Shown: piece by piece, positions 33,676 through 42,000 of the stretch
Numbering within the stretch: position 1 is the first letter of the stretch
How the letters are laid out: each line of letters starts with the position of its first letter
Assembly: GCA_003669585.1 (NCBI GenBank)
Contig: QWOQ01000016.1
Span: forward strand, 44,634 to 108,633
Direction: 5' to 3'
Length of the DNA: 64,000 bases
Origin: Planctomycetota bacterium
GTDB taxonomy: Bacteria > Planctomycetota > Planctomycetia > Pirellulales > UBA1268
The notes under the pieces: model-generated
What the model saw: the letters and a program-made list of their open reading frames with translations, nothing else
What the model was told of the DNA's origin: nothing
The model's database searches: none
Position numbers and translations under genes: made by a program

Positions 33676-35139
33676 TCAACCCTTCTGAACTGCGGCGACG
33701 AGATCGAGCACTGCTTTCTTTCCGTCAGCAAAATACATCAGCGTATTGTCGGCAGCAAAAAGTGGGTTTGGTATTCCAGCAAATCCTGGGCTGAGACTTC
33801 GCTTAATCACGATCACCGTGCGCGCCTTGTCGACATCAAGAATGGGCATTCCAGCGATTGGGCTCTTGGGATCGGTGCGAGCCGCTGGATTTACAACATC
33901 ATTGGCACCGATCACAATGGCGACATCAGTCTCCGGAAAAGTGGGATTGATGTCATCCATCTCACGAAGTTTCTCATAAGGAACATCGGCTTCCGCCAAG
34001 AGCACGTTCATATGGCCGGGCATTCTTCCAGCAACGGGATGAATCGCGTATTCGACAGTCGTTCCTCGCTTCTCAAGCTGAGTCGCCAATTCACGAACCG
34101 CATGCTGCGCCTGCGCAACAGCAAGGCCGTATCCCGGAACGATCACAACGCGTGAAGCTCCTTCGAGAATCATCGCGATCTCTTCCACCGACGCACTCTT
34201 TACTTTTCCAGAATAAATATCATCCGATGAAGAATTCACTTGAGTTGTTCCAAGACCACCGAATAAAACTCCAACGAGCGATCGATTCATTGCGCGGCAC
34301 ATGATCGCTGTGAGAATCAATCCTGATGCGCCCACGAGCGAACCGGCAATCACAAGCACAGAATTGTCGATGACAAAACCTGCAGCAGCCGCTGCGAGAC
34401 CGGAGTAGCTGTTTAAAAGACAGATGACAACCGGCATATCGGCTCCACCGATAGGGAGTGTGAGCGTGCACCCCAAAACGCTCGCCACCGCTACCAACAG
34501 CCAGTAGAGGATCGTCCAGTGTGGATTGGCACAGACCGCTGCGAACAAAAGAAGCAGCGTGATTGCCAAGCCAAGGTTGATGAGATGCCGTCGTGGATCA
34601 GTCCAGGCTTTTTTGAAACTCGCGAGCTCTTCTAGTTTCGCAAACGCGACAAGGCTACCCCAAAACGTTACCGCTCCAATAAAACCAGTGAAGGCCGTAG
34701 CGATTGCAAATTGTGTCCACGGTGAAAGATTGGCCTGAGCCGACAGTTGAGCGACCGGATCGGTTCCTCTGCTTGCAGTCAGTGCGGAGGCCAGTTCGGC
34801 ACCGGCAACCAGCACCGAAGCGGCACCTCCAAAACCGTTGAGCAATGCCACCATCTGAGGCATACCAGTCATTGGATATCGCAGCGCCATGATGGCGCCG
34901 ATCACTCCTCCAACGATTGCCCCAAATGTCAAAAGCACTATTGGCCAAGGGCCATTTGTTGATATGGAATCGAGCACCGGCTTCTCAAAGCAGGCGGCCA
35001 AAATGGCAATAGCCATACCAATCGAGCCTAGAATATTTCCACGCACAGCCGTGCGAGGCCCAGTCATAAGTTTGAAAGCGACGATGAACAGCATCGACGC
35101 TACGAGATAGGCGAGATTGATCCAGGCTTGGCTCGACAT
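33676..35139 (-). CDS. pntB: NAD(P) transhydrogenase beta subunit
   Basis: 487-residue inner-membrane subunit that couples proton entry to hydride transfer from NADH to NADP+. About nine helices fill the first 290 residues. The C-terminal NADP-binding domain has VVIVPGYGLAVAQAQHAV, HPVAGRMPGHMNVLLAEA and DVAIVIGANDVVNPAARTD. The start is ATG 35139 (MSSQAWINL); the upstream extension is not coding-like. It is the last gene of the pntAA-pntAB-pntB operon, 37 bases after pntAB. Confidence 0.95.
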   Translation of the reverse strand: MSSQAWINLAYLVASMLFIVAFKLMTGPRTAVRGNILGSIGMAIAILAACFEKPVLDSISTNGPWPIVLLTFGAIVGGVIGAIMALRYPMTGMPQMVALLNGFGGAASVLVAGAELASALTASRGTDPVAQLSAQANLSPWTQFAIATAFTGFIGAVTFWGSLVAFAKLEELASFKKAWTDPRRHLINLGLAITLLLLFAAVCANPHWTILYWLLVAVASVLGCTLTLPIGGADMPVVICLLNSYSGLAAAAAGFVIDNSVLVIAGSLVGASGLILTAIMCRAMNRSLVGVLFGGLGTTQVNSSSDDIYSGKVKSASVEEIAMILEGASRVVIVPGYGLAVAQAQHAVRELATQLEKRGTTVEYAIHPVAGRMPGHMNVLLAEADVPYEKLREMDDINPTFPETDVAIVIGANDVVNPAARTDPKSPIAGMPILDVDKARTVIVIKRSLSPGFAGIPNPLFAADNTLMYFADGKKAVLDLVAAVQKG

Positions 35140-35176
35140 AGCAATTCTGTTTTCCAAATAGAGGAACGCCGAAAAA

Positions 35177-35524
35177 TTATTTTTTCTTGGGATGAAACAT
35201 TTGCAGCATGCGGTGTGTAACGACAAACCCACCGACAACATTGATCATGGCCAGAAGAATGGCAAGAAAACCCAAAAATGTGCCGAACCCAGTCGCCATT
35301 TCCCCGGTGACGATAATCGCTCCTACAACGGTGATTCCAGAAATCGCATTGGAGCCGCTCGTGAGTGGCGTATGAAGTCGCGGAGGGACTTTTGTGATCA
35401 CCTCAAAACCGACCCACATCGCCAGTAAAAATACGGTGAGGAGTCGAATGAATCGAGATGCCGGATCTTCCCCCAAAGCGGTAGCGTTTGCCAGCAGAAG
35501 CATCGGACTCAACAGGCAGTTCAT
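35177..35524 (-). CDS. pntAB: NAD(P) transhydrogenase alpha subunit, membrane part
   Basis: 115 residues with three hydrophobic segments matching the short membrane part of subunit alpha: MWVGFEVITKVPPRLHTPLT, SNAISGITVVGA and INVVGGFVVTHRMLQMF. In this three-gene form, as in Rhodospirillum, subunit alpha is split. It ends with a run of Lys. It sits between pntAA and pntB. Confidence 0.95.
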   Translation of the reverse strand: MNCLLSPMLLLANATALGEDPASRFIRLLTVFLLAMWVGFEVITKVPPRLHTPLTSGSNAISGITVVGAIIVTGEMATGFGTFLGFLAILLAMINVVGGFVVTHRMLQMFHPKKK

Positions 35525-35557
35525 GAGAGGTGTCCCGTAGGATAAAGGAATGAAAAA

Positions 35558-36745
35558 TCAAACAGATTGCGTTGAAGCAAGTGCGTTATGGGGAGCAAGC
35601 CCGAGGAGTTCTCGCAGTTTGGGATGAAGCACGTCCCCGCCTCGACACACCAGTGTTTCACGAAAGATTTCATCGTCGAGTGAAACTTCCGGGAGTCCTA
35701 ATGTGAGGAGGTGCGTAAAAAAAGTGAGGTTGTTGCGAGAGAGCAATTGGCTCGTATGAAAGGGCACTTCCGAAGGAAGGTTTGTTGGCCCAAGAATCGT
35801 AACGCCATCAACGATGGTCGTCTGGCCTGGAATGGTGGCCTCGCAGTTTCCGCCACGCTCTGCGGCCAAGTCGACGATCACGCTACCGGGTCGCATCTTT
35901 GAGACTGCATCGCGCGTCACGAGAAGTGGAGCCTTGCGGCCAGGGATCACCGCAGTGCTCACGACCACATCGCTATCCGCGACCACGCGTCCCAAGAGTT
36001 CACGCTGTTTGGCATAAAACTCTTCGCCCATCGCCTTGGCGTATCCGCCAGAGGTTTCGCTGGAACCGGTGTCGAGAGCGAGTTCAACAAATTTCGCGCC
36101 TAAACTCTGTACCTGTTCTTTTACAGCGGGCCGTACGTCGTAGGCACTTACCTGCGCACCCAGACGTTTTGCTGTTGCGATGGCCTGAAGCCCAGCTACG
36201 CCCACACCCAACACAAGCACTTTTGCGGGCGTAATGGTTCCGGCGGCAGTGGTCATCATAGGAAAGATTTTTGGCAGCGTTGTGGCGGCCAGCAGTACCG
36301 CACGGTATCCAGCAATATTCGCCATGCTGGAAAGTACATCCATGCTTTGAGCACGAGTGATGCGTGGCACCAGTTCGAGTGCAAAAAGTGTTACGCCGCG
36401 TTTTGCAGCTTCGGCGCATGCCTGTGGATTCGAAAGCGGATCACAGGAACCGATCAGAATTTGTCCGTGACGAAGTCGGTTGACTTCAGTCGACCAACAC
36501 TCGCCGCAGGCTCCGCAGGTTCGTACTGCGATGATGCAGTCAGATTCTTGAAAGAGTGCATGAGCAGTAGGGACGATCGCTGCGCCAGCAGAAGAATAAT
36601 CCTGATCGCAGTAGCCCGCCGCGTCACCCGCTCCGGTCTCGACAAGAACATCGACTCCGAGTTTTTTGAGCGGAGCAACGGCACTCGGAACGAGCGATAC
36701 TCTCCGTTCGCCAGAAAAAGACTCTTTGGGAATACCGACTTTCAT
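35558..36745 (-). CDS. pntAA: NAD(P) transhydrogenase alpha subunit, NAD-binding part
   Basis: 395-residue soluble subunit related to alanine dehydrogenase. It begins MKVGIPKESFSGERRVSLVP, has the NAD fold VLVLGVGVAGLQAIATAKRL, the RQD-loop region in ALDTGSSETSGGYAKAMGEE and VIVDLAAERGGNCE. The length fits the soluble form without the membrane segment. It is first in the pnt operon. The enzyme supplies NADPH for biosynthesis and redox defence. Confidence 0.95.
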   Translation of the reverse strand: MKVGIPKESFSGERRVSLVPSAVAPLKKLGVDVLVETGAGDAAGYCDQDYSSAGAAIVPTAHALFQESDCIIAVRTCGACGECWSTEVNRLRHGQILIGSCDPLSNPQACAEAAKRGVTLFALELVPRITRAQSMDVLSSMANIAGYRAVLLAATTLPKIFPMMTTAAGTITPAKVLVLGVGVAGLQAIATAKRLGAQVSAYDVRPAVKEQVQSLGAKFVELALDTGSSETSGGYAKAMGEEFYAKQRELLGRVVADSDVVVSTAVIPGRKAPLLVTRDAVSKMRPGSVIVDLAAERGGNCEATIPGQTTIVDGVTILGPTNLPSEVPFHTSQLLSRNNLTFFTHLLTLGLPEVSLDDEIFRETLVCRGGDVLHPKLRELLGLAPHNALASTQSV

Positions 36746-37220
36746 ATGATAGTGATCCAGTTGCTCAAATGTCCGCGAAATAAAGGCTGCTTGAATACTC
36801 GAAATTGCAACAATGTGAACTTAACTTCTTTCGAAGTTGGAATTCTCACGAGGAACGAAGTCTGCTTGAGAGTGCAGAAACCGGCAACTCTCTATTTTTA
36901 TTCTTCGTAAAGATTTCAGAATATCGCCGACACGTGGCCAGACCCCCGGTTTCACAACCAGCCGGGAAGCGAGCCTTTTTACAGCGGTTCTTACGCAGTC
37001 GGCAACGCTGCAAGGGTCGCTTGCGACCTCGTGAAAGGATTGGTAGCATCCTCCTGAGACTCTCCAACTGAGATTGAGAGAGGTGGTCGTCAGTGCGCAA
37101 ACTTCGAAAACTGCGCAGCAAAAGAGACTGAACTCGAAAATAGTGGGCTTGAGTCGATGGCCCTTCAGTTCTCCGACGACAGTTTCGTGCGACAAACGAT
37201 TTTATGAGTAAGGTAAGACA
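36746..37220. other. Divergent upstream region of pnt and rplM operons
   Basis: About 475 bases. No credible gene was seen; short frames here do not resemble known proteins. The right end should hold the ribosomal-protein leader and ends in GAGTAAGGTAAGACA before the rplM ATG. No clear promoter pair was assigned. Confidence 0.4.
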
Positions 37221-37652
37221 ATGAAAACGTATATGGCCAAGGTTGGCGAAGTCGAACCCCAGTGGTGGGTTGTTGATGCGACCGATACCGTGGTGGGTCG
37301 AATTTCCAGTGAAATCGCAATGATTCTCATGGGAAAACATCGGCCAACCTATACACCGCATGTGGATACCGGTGACCACGTTGTCGTAATCAATGCTGAA
37401 AAAGCTGAATTCACCGGTAAAAAATGGAAGCAGAAAATGTACCGCTGGTACACCGGATATCAGGGACTCAGAAGTGAAACAGCCGAGCACCGTCGGGAGA
37501 GACGACCAGAACTCATTTTAGAAGAGGCTATCCGTCGTATGCTTCCCAAGAGCCGGCTCGGTCGAGTGATGCTCAGTAAACTCAAAGTCTACAGTGGACA
37601 TGAGCACCCTCATCAAGCTCAGAAACCACAGCCGATCACGTTTGAAAAATAA
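37221..37652 (+). CDS. rplM: 50S ribosomal protein L13 (uL13)
   Basis: 143 residues, the usual length. Family signatures are WWVVDATDTVVGR, MGKHRPTYTPHVDTGDHVVV, and the C-terminal AIRRMLPKSRLGRVMLSKLK with VYSGHEHPHQAQKP. It binds 23S rRNA early in large-subunit assembly. AAGG lies 9 bases before ATG 37221. rpsI follows after 92 bases, the conserved bacterial pair. Confidence 0.98.
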   Translation: MKTYMAKVGEVEPQWWVVDATDTVVGRISSEIAMILMGKHRPTYTPHVDTGDHVVVINAEKAEFTGKKWKQKMYRWYTGYQGLRSETAEHRRERRPELILEEAIRRMLPKSRLGRVMLSKLKVYSGHEHPHQAQKPQPITFEK

Positions 37653-37744
37653 GAAAAGGCCAGCGTCGTTTCTAAAAAATAGCGGAACTTTTCGAAAGCG
37701 ATTCCCCCAGACCCACTTGATACCAGAGTCCAACAGAGGAATTC

Positions 37745-38179
37745 ATGTCTACAGTAGTCGTGGCTGAACAAAAATTACGTTCTGGTCGTGTTGGTGAATA
37801 CATTATTGCAACAGGCAGACGAAAGACCGCTGTTGCCAGAGTGCGACTCAAGTCGGGAAATGGAATTGTGATCATCAATGGGCGCGAACTCGACGTCTAT
37901 TTTCCATCGATCAAGGACAGGGTTTTGGTGTATGGGGCGATGGACGTTGTTGGCAAACGATCGGCAGTAAACGTAAGCATCACTGTCGATGGTGGCGGTC
38001 CGTCTGGTCAGGCTGGAGCATGCCGACTTGGAATTGCCAGGGCTCTCAAGCAAATGGATGCAGAATTGGCCGAACCACTGCGTCAGGGTGGATTTCTTAC
38101 TCGGGATGGACGCATGAAAGAACGAAAGAAGTACGGTCTTCGAGGTGCCCGGCGTGGTACTCAGTTCTCCAAGCGTTAA
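37745..38179 (+). CDS. rpsI: 30S ribosomal protein S9 (uS9)
   Basis: 144 residues. The N-terminus is about 15 residues longer than E. coli S9, then ATGRRKTAVARVRLKSGNG. The core has VDGGGPSGQAGACRLGIARA, and the tail is the canonical RKKYGLRGARRGTQFSKR, whose final Lys-Arg touches P-site tRNA. Start is ATG 37745 (MSTVVVAEQ) after CAGAGGAATTC. It is cotranscribed with rplM. Confidence 0.98.
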   Translation: MSTVVVAEQKLRSGRVGEYIIATGRRKTAVARVRLKSGNGIVIINGRELDVYFPSIKDRVLVYGAMDVVGKRSAVNVSITVDGGGPSGQAGACRLGIARALKQMDAELAEPLRQGGFLTRDGRMKERKKYGLRGARRGTQFSKR

Positions 38180-38460
38180 GAATCACCCGTCAAAAAAATT
38201 CCGAAAAAAGAGTTTCAAACAGTTTTTTTGGTTTTTCTGAAAACTCTGTCGGTCGGATTCTTCGGGATATTCCGAGAATTTCGGTACGGAACGTCTCAAA
38301 AAGGAAAACTCGACATTTCCCTTCCAATCCGTCTGATTTTGCGCGAAATTTCCCTCTCCGCGAGGCCGAAGGCATACTACTAGAGCGTTGAGGTTTTCAT
38401 TTGTCGCTTTCTCGGTGAAGCCACGAATGCCGTTTTTCATCTGCTGACTTGGGGTGTGCC

Positions 38461-39396
38461 ATGTCGTTGTATTGGTTCGACGAATCTTTTCGTTGCGATG
38501 AGCGAGGCACGATAGCGTTCGATTCAAAACCCTTGTCGAGAGTTTTTCAAACGATTCATTCAACGCTTCGGCTGCTTTTGATTGCCGTTGTGTTTGCAGG
38601 CGGAATCATTTGTATGTCGCTCGAGAATGAGGCTCTTGCGGCAGAGTCAAAACAAAGCAGTCGCACTCCAACGATAGACGTTCTCGATGCACAGAGCCAA
38701 GGACTTGTGAGTGTTCGGTATATCCCGAATAGCTCAAAATCAGCTCAGGTCATTGTGACCAACAAAACAAAGCGGCCGCTCTCGCTGAGGTTGCCTGCAT
38801 CCTTTGCTGGAATTCCAGTTCTCGCGCAAGGCATGGGCGGGATGGGTGGCATGGGCGGCGGTCAACAAGGGGGTGGCGGATTTGGCGGTGGTGGTATTGG
38901 TGGTGGTCAGGCGGCCGGTGGAGGCGGCGGTGGCATGGGCGGCCAAGGCATGAACGGTATGGGCGGAGGTGGACAACAAGGCGGTGGTGGCATGGGTGCT
39001 TTCTCAATTCCACCAGAAAAATTTCTTGTGATCAAAGTTCGAACGGTTTGTCTGGAATACGGAAAACCTGAACCGCAGCCTCGCATGCCGTACAAACTTG
39101 TTGAAGCCGAATCATTTTCCAGTGACCCGCGGCTGCTGTCTCTGCTTGAGAGCCTAGGACGCGGTGAAATGTCGCAGAAGGTGGCACAGGCAGCCGCATG
39201 GCACATTTCAAGTGGGCTCACGTGGGAGCAGTTGGCTGCTGAAAAAATTGATCACGTTGGCGTTCCTGACGAAGCGTATTTTTCACGCGTTGAACTTGCC
39301 GCAGCCCACCGTGTCGTCGAAGCCATAACGACGCGAGCCAACAATAAAAAAGCTCCGAGTTCTGCTCAGTCAGCCAGCGTCTCAGCGGCGCCGTGA
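38461..39396 (+). CDS. Exported protein with a Gly/Met-rich internal segment
   Basis: 311 residues, family not recognised. One hydrophobic segment (about 36-55) ends before LENEALAAES, fitting a signal peptide with a long N-region. Residues 124-179 are almost only Gly, Met and Gln (GMGGMGGMGGGQQGGGG...). The flanking parts are ordinary: a beta-type stretch with VSVRYIPNSSKSAQVIVTNK before, and a helical stretch after (LESLGRGEMSQKVAQAAAWH). I recall similar Gly-rich interrupted proteins only in planctomycetes. Start at ATG 38461. It follows rpsI by about 280 bases in which no gene was seen. Confidence 0.7.
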   Translation: MSLYWFDESFRCDERGTIAFDSKPLSRVFQTIHSTLRLLLIAVVFAGGIICMSLENEALAAESKQSSRTPTIDVLDAQSQGLVSVRYIPNSSKSAQVIVTNKTKRPLSLRLPASFAGIPVLAQGMGGMGGMGGGQQGGGGFGGGGIGGGQAAGGGGGGMGGQGMNGMGGGGQQGGGGMGAFSIPPEKFLVIKVRTVCLEYGKPEPQPRMPYKLVEAESFSSDPRLLSLLESLGRGEMSQKVAQAAAWHISSGLTWEQLAAEKIDHVGVPDEAYFSRVELAAAHRVVEAITTRANNKKAPSSAQSASVSAAP

Positions 39397-39514
39397 AAAA
39401 GGATGATCGCTACAACTTCGCTGCATCTGGTGCTTTGAATCGCAGCGTTGTGGAGTCAAAAAGTTTCTATCGGCAAGACACAAGAACGGTTGGCTTTTTT
39501 TAGAAGGTCGAAAA

Positions 39515-40585
39515 TCACTCGAAACTTCCAGAGGTTGTTTCAGATCCACAGCGAGTTGAAAGACTCTTCCAAACAGTTGGATCGATCGATTCAGAAATCG
39601 ATCGAGTGCTGCCGTCCATGAGCACAGTGGTCACGATTCCGACGTGGTGACTTCGTGAAGTGACGGCTGAAGCGGTGGATGCGGTGAGTGACTTTCCCTC
39701 TTGCTGATTACTCCAATCGACGTCGTAAATAATCCCGGCTTGCGTGTAAGGCGCTTTCGTCTGAGGCGGAAAGGTGGTTGTAAAGCCAGTTTGATGAGCT
39801 CTTCCATCCACCCATTCAGTGTGTCCCGAATTCGATTTGAACTCGCCGCCAAGGCTGCACAACACTCCAGGACTAACAGGGACCAAGAGCGAAGCGAGAG
39901 CTGCATTGCGAAAATAGGGAGCCCACGTTTTTACTTCGGACATCGCCAGCGTGTTGGATAATCCATCTAAAAAATTTCCGGGCGTCAGTCGGCTGTTGGG
40001 ATAAAATGCTCCATCTCCACCATCACCTGTGACAGGGCTAAAAATCTGCCACGTACCCAGGTTAACCGCATAATTCACAGGAGCATTGTTCGGTTTTCCG
40101 TTTGCATCGACTCGAACATTTCGGTTCGGCTCGGAAGGGCATAAAAGTACCGGAATCTGCAGGCCAGCGATGAGCGTTGTGCCATCTGCGAGCGTCGCGG
40201 TGCTATAGCTTCCACTAATCTGCCTGCGAATTTCTGACGCGATCATCAACTCCTCGACGAACGGCAGAATTCTGGCCTGAACGCTCCAGACAGAGCTTCC
40301 CCCGGCCAGTGTGCCATCCCATTGAAGACTCGCCGGATATTGCTGGTATGCGTCTTGATAAGAAGTGATTGCAAGCCCGAGCTGTCGAAGGTTGCTTTTG
40401 CAGGAGCTTCGACGAGCAGATTCTCGAGCAGCTTGAACCGCAGGAAGAAGCAATCCGATAAGGGTTCCAATGATTGCGATCACAACAAGAAGTTCAACGA
40501 GCGTAAATCCGTTGAGAACTCGGTGGGAGAATGATTTCTGATGCAGTTCAATCGATCCGCGCCATCGAGCATCGTTAACAATCAT
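39515..40585 (-). CDS. DUF1559 prepilin-like protein with N-terminal methylation motif
   Basis: About 356 residues from MIVNDARWRG. The type IV pilin-like leader is GFTLVELLVVIAIIGTLIGL, with cleavage expected between Gly and Phe, and continues LLPAVQAARESARRSSCKSN, the constant DUF1559 opening. The remainder has SDGLSN-like FLDGLSNTLAMSEVKTW and ends with HVGIVTTVLMDGSTRSISES and IDPTVWKSLSTRCGSE. DUF1559 proteins exist in tens to hundreds of copies per planctomycete genome and their role is unknown; pseudopilins or surface fibres are suspected. A strong sigma-70 promoter lies just upstream. Confidence 0.93.
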   Translation of the reverse strand: MIVNDARWRGSIELHQKSFSHRVLNGFTLVELLVVIAIIGTLIGLLLPAVQAARESARRSSCKSNLRQLGLAITSYQDAYQQYPASLQWDGTLAGGSSVWSVQARILPFVEELMIASEIRRQISGSYSTATLADGTTLIAGLQIPVLLCPSEPNRNVRVDANGKPNNAPVNYAVNLGTWQIFSPVTGDGGDGAFYPNSRLTPGNFLDGLSNTLAMSEVKTWAPYFRNAALASLLVPVSPGVLCSLGGEFKSNSGHTEWVDGRAHQTGFTTTFPPQTKAPYTQAGIIYDVDWSNQQEGKSLTASTASAVTSRSHHVGIVTTVLMDGSTRSISESIDPTVWKSLSTRCGSETTSGSFE

Positions 40586-41000
40586 TAAATCCCCATTTTT
40601 TGAAGTACATGTGGCAGAGATGCTAATGAGACTCAATATCAATTGGATTGAGTATAGGTCTTTTTCAATAGCTGTCAAGCATTCCAAGTTGCATTTTTAA
40701 AGCATGAAAATTGTATTTTGAAAACGAGCTCCCGAGAGAGAAAAGATCTTTATCGCACTTGGCAGAAATCAAATTTCACAGACACGAAAAATGATTACAC
40801 TGCGGTCGATTTTCAGAAACCAAAATCCTGTTTTGAACGCCGAAGAACATTCCCATAGTCCGTTTGGGATGAAACGAAGGGTCGCTGCGCGTAGAAGTTG
40901 CAGTCAAAGGATAGAAAGTGGAAAGTCATCAGGCGAGTTGTGTCGGTGATAAGGGGAATGTGAAGTCGCGGAACAAAAACCATTCATTCAGAGGAAGATC
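40586..41000. other. Divergent region between DUF1559 gene and ABC operon
   Basis: About 415 bases. It contains the minus-strand sigma-70 promoter at 40651-40678 and, at its right end, AGAGGAAGATC, the ribosome-binding site of the ABC ATPase. No gene was seen. Confidence 0.5.
40651..40678 (-). promoter_or_regulatory. Sigma-70 promoter of the DUF1559 gene
   Basis: On the minus strand a perfect TTGACA (40678-40673) is followed after 16 bases by TATACT (40656-40651), 65 bases before ATG 40585. This is the best promoter seen in the window. Confidence 0.75.
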
Positions 41001-41918
41001 GTGAGCAGTTCGTCAACAAGTTCGGTCAGAAAAGTCGAAGTCGAGAGAGAAGTCATTGTTGAAGCGAGAAGTCTGTCAAAGACCTATCGAGACTTTTGGG
41101 GTCGCAGTAAAAAAATCGCCCTCAAACCACTCGATCTCACAATCAAACGGGGAGAGATATTTGGGCTGCTTGGACCGAACGGTTCTGGCAAAACAACTAC
41201 GATCAAACTGCTTCTCGGACTGATTTTTCCAACGTCTGGCGAGGCGCTTGTGTTTGGTCGTGATGCTACCGATGTCGGCAAGAATGCAAGAATCGGATAC
41301 TTGCCTGAGGAATCGTATCTCTACAAATTTCTCGACGCCGAGGAGACGCTCGATTTTTACGGCCGACTCTTTGATATGCCCCTAGAACTTCGACGCACTC
41401 GAGCGCAGGAATTGATCGAAATGGTTGGTCTTTCGCGAGACAAGAAGCGTCAACTGAAGGAGTATTCCAAAGGTATGACGCGTCGCATCGGTGTGGCGCA
41501 GGCGTTGATAAACGATCCGGAATTGGTTCTTCTCGACGAACCAACAAGCGGTCTCGATCCAATCGGTACTCGGGAGATGAAGGATCTCATCATTGATTTA
41601 AAACGGCGAGGAAAGACTGTGGTGATGTGTTCCCATCTTTTGGCAGACGTGGAAGATGTCTGCGATCGCATTGCCGTTTTGCATCAAGGCGAACTGAAAG
41701 AACTCGGCCGCGTCGAGGATTTACTGCGAGTTACAGATATTACGCAAATCCGTGCCCGAGGTCTTCCGGAAATCGCTCGAGAAGAAATTCGTCAGGTGAT
41801 CGAGAAGCATCACGGTGAAGTGGTTGAAATTGGAAATCCAAGAACGACTCTGGAAGAGTTGTTCCTTGAAATCGTGCGTGATACGCAAGCGAGACCCGGT
41901 CGTCGGGCCAAGCAATAA
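41001..41918 (+). CDS. ABC transporter ATP-binding protein
   Basis: 305 residues. Walker [10 protein letters not shown] (58-66), signature [10 protein letters not shown], Walker [14 protein letters not shown] and the switch His in [11 protein letters not shown] are all intact, so it should be an active ATPase of the ABC-2/DrrA type. The C-terminal domain (about 245-305) has [16 protein letters not shown] and ends basic. The start is GTG 41001 with AGAGGAAGATC upstream. It is first in an operon with the permease (82 bases later) and the 532-residue membrane protein. Confidence 0.93.
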   Translation: MSSSSTSSVRKVEVEREVIVEARSLSKTYRDFWGRSKKIALKPLDLTIKRGEIFGLLGPNGSGKTTTIKLLLGLIFPTSGEALVFGRDATDVGKNARIGYLPEESYLYKFLDAEETLDFYGRLFDMPLELRRTRAQELIEMVGLSRDKKRQLKEYSKGMTRRIGVAQALINDPELVLLDEPTSGLDPIGTREMKDLIIDLKRRGKTVVMCSHLLADVEDVCDRIAVLHQGELKELGRVEDLLRVTDITQIRARGLPEIAREEIRQVIEKHHGEVVEIGNPRTTLEELFLEIVRDTQARPGRRAKQ

Positions 41919-42000
41919 TCAAACGTAGCGCGGCAAATTGTTTTCGATTCGTTGTGTGTATTGGATGTGAATCGCCAAAATTTGTTAAAGGTCTATCGCG

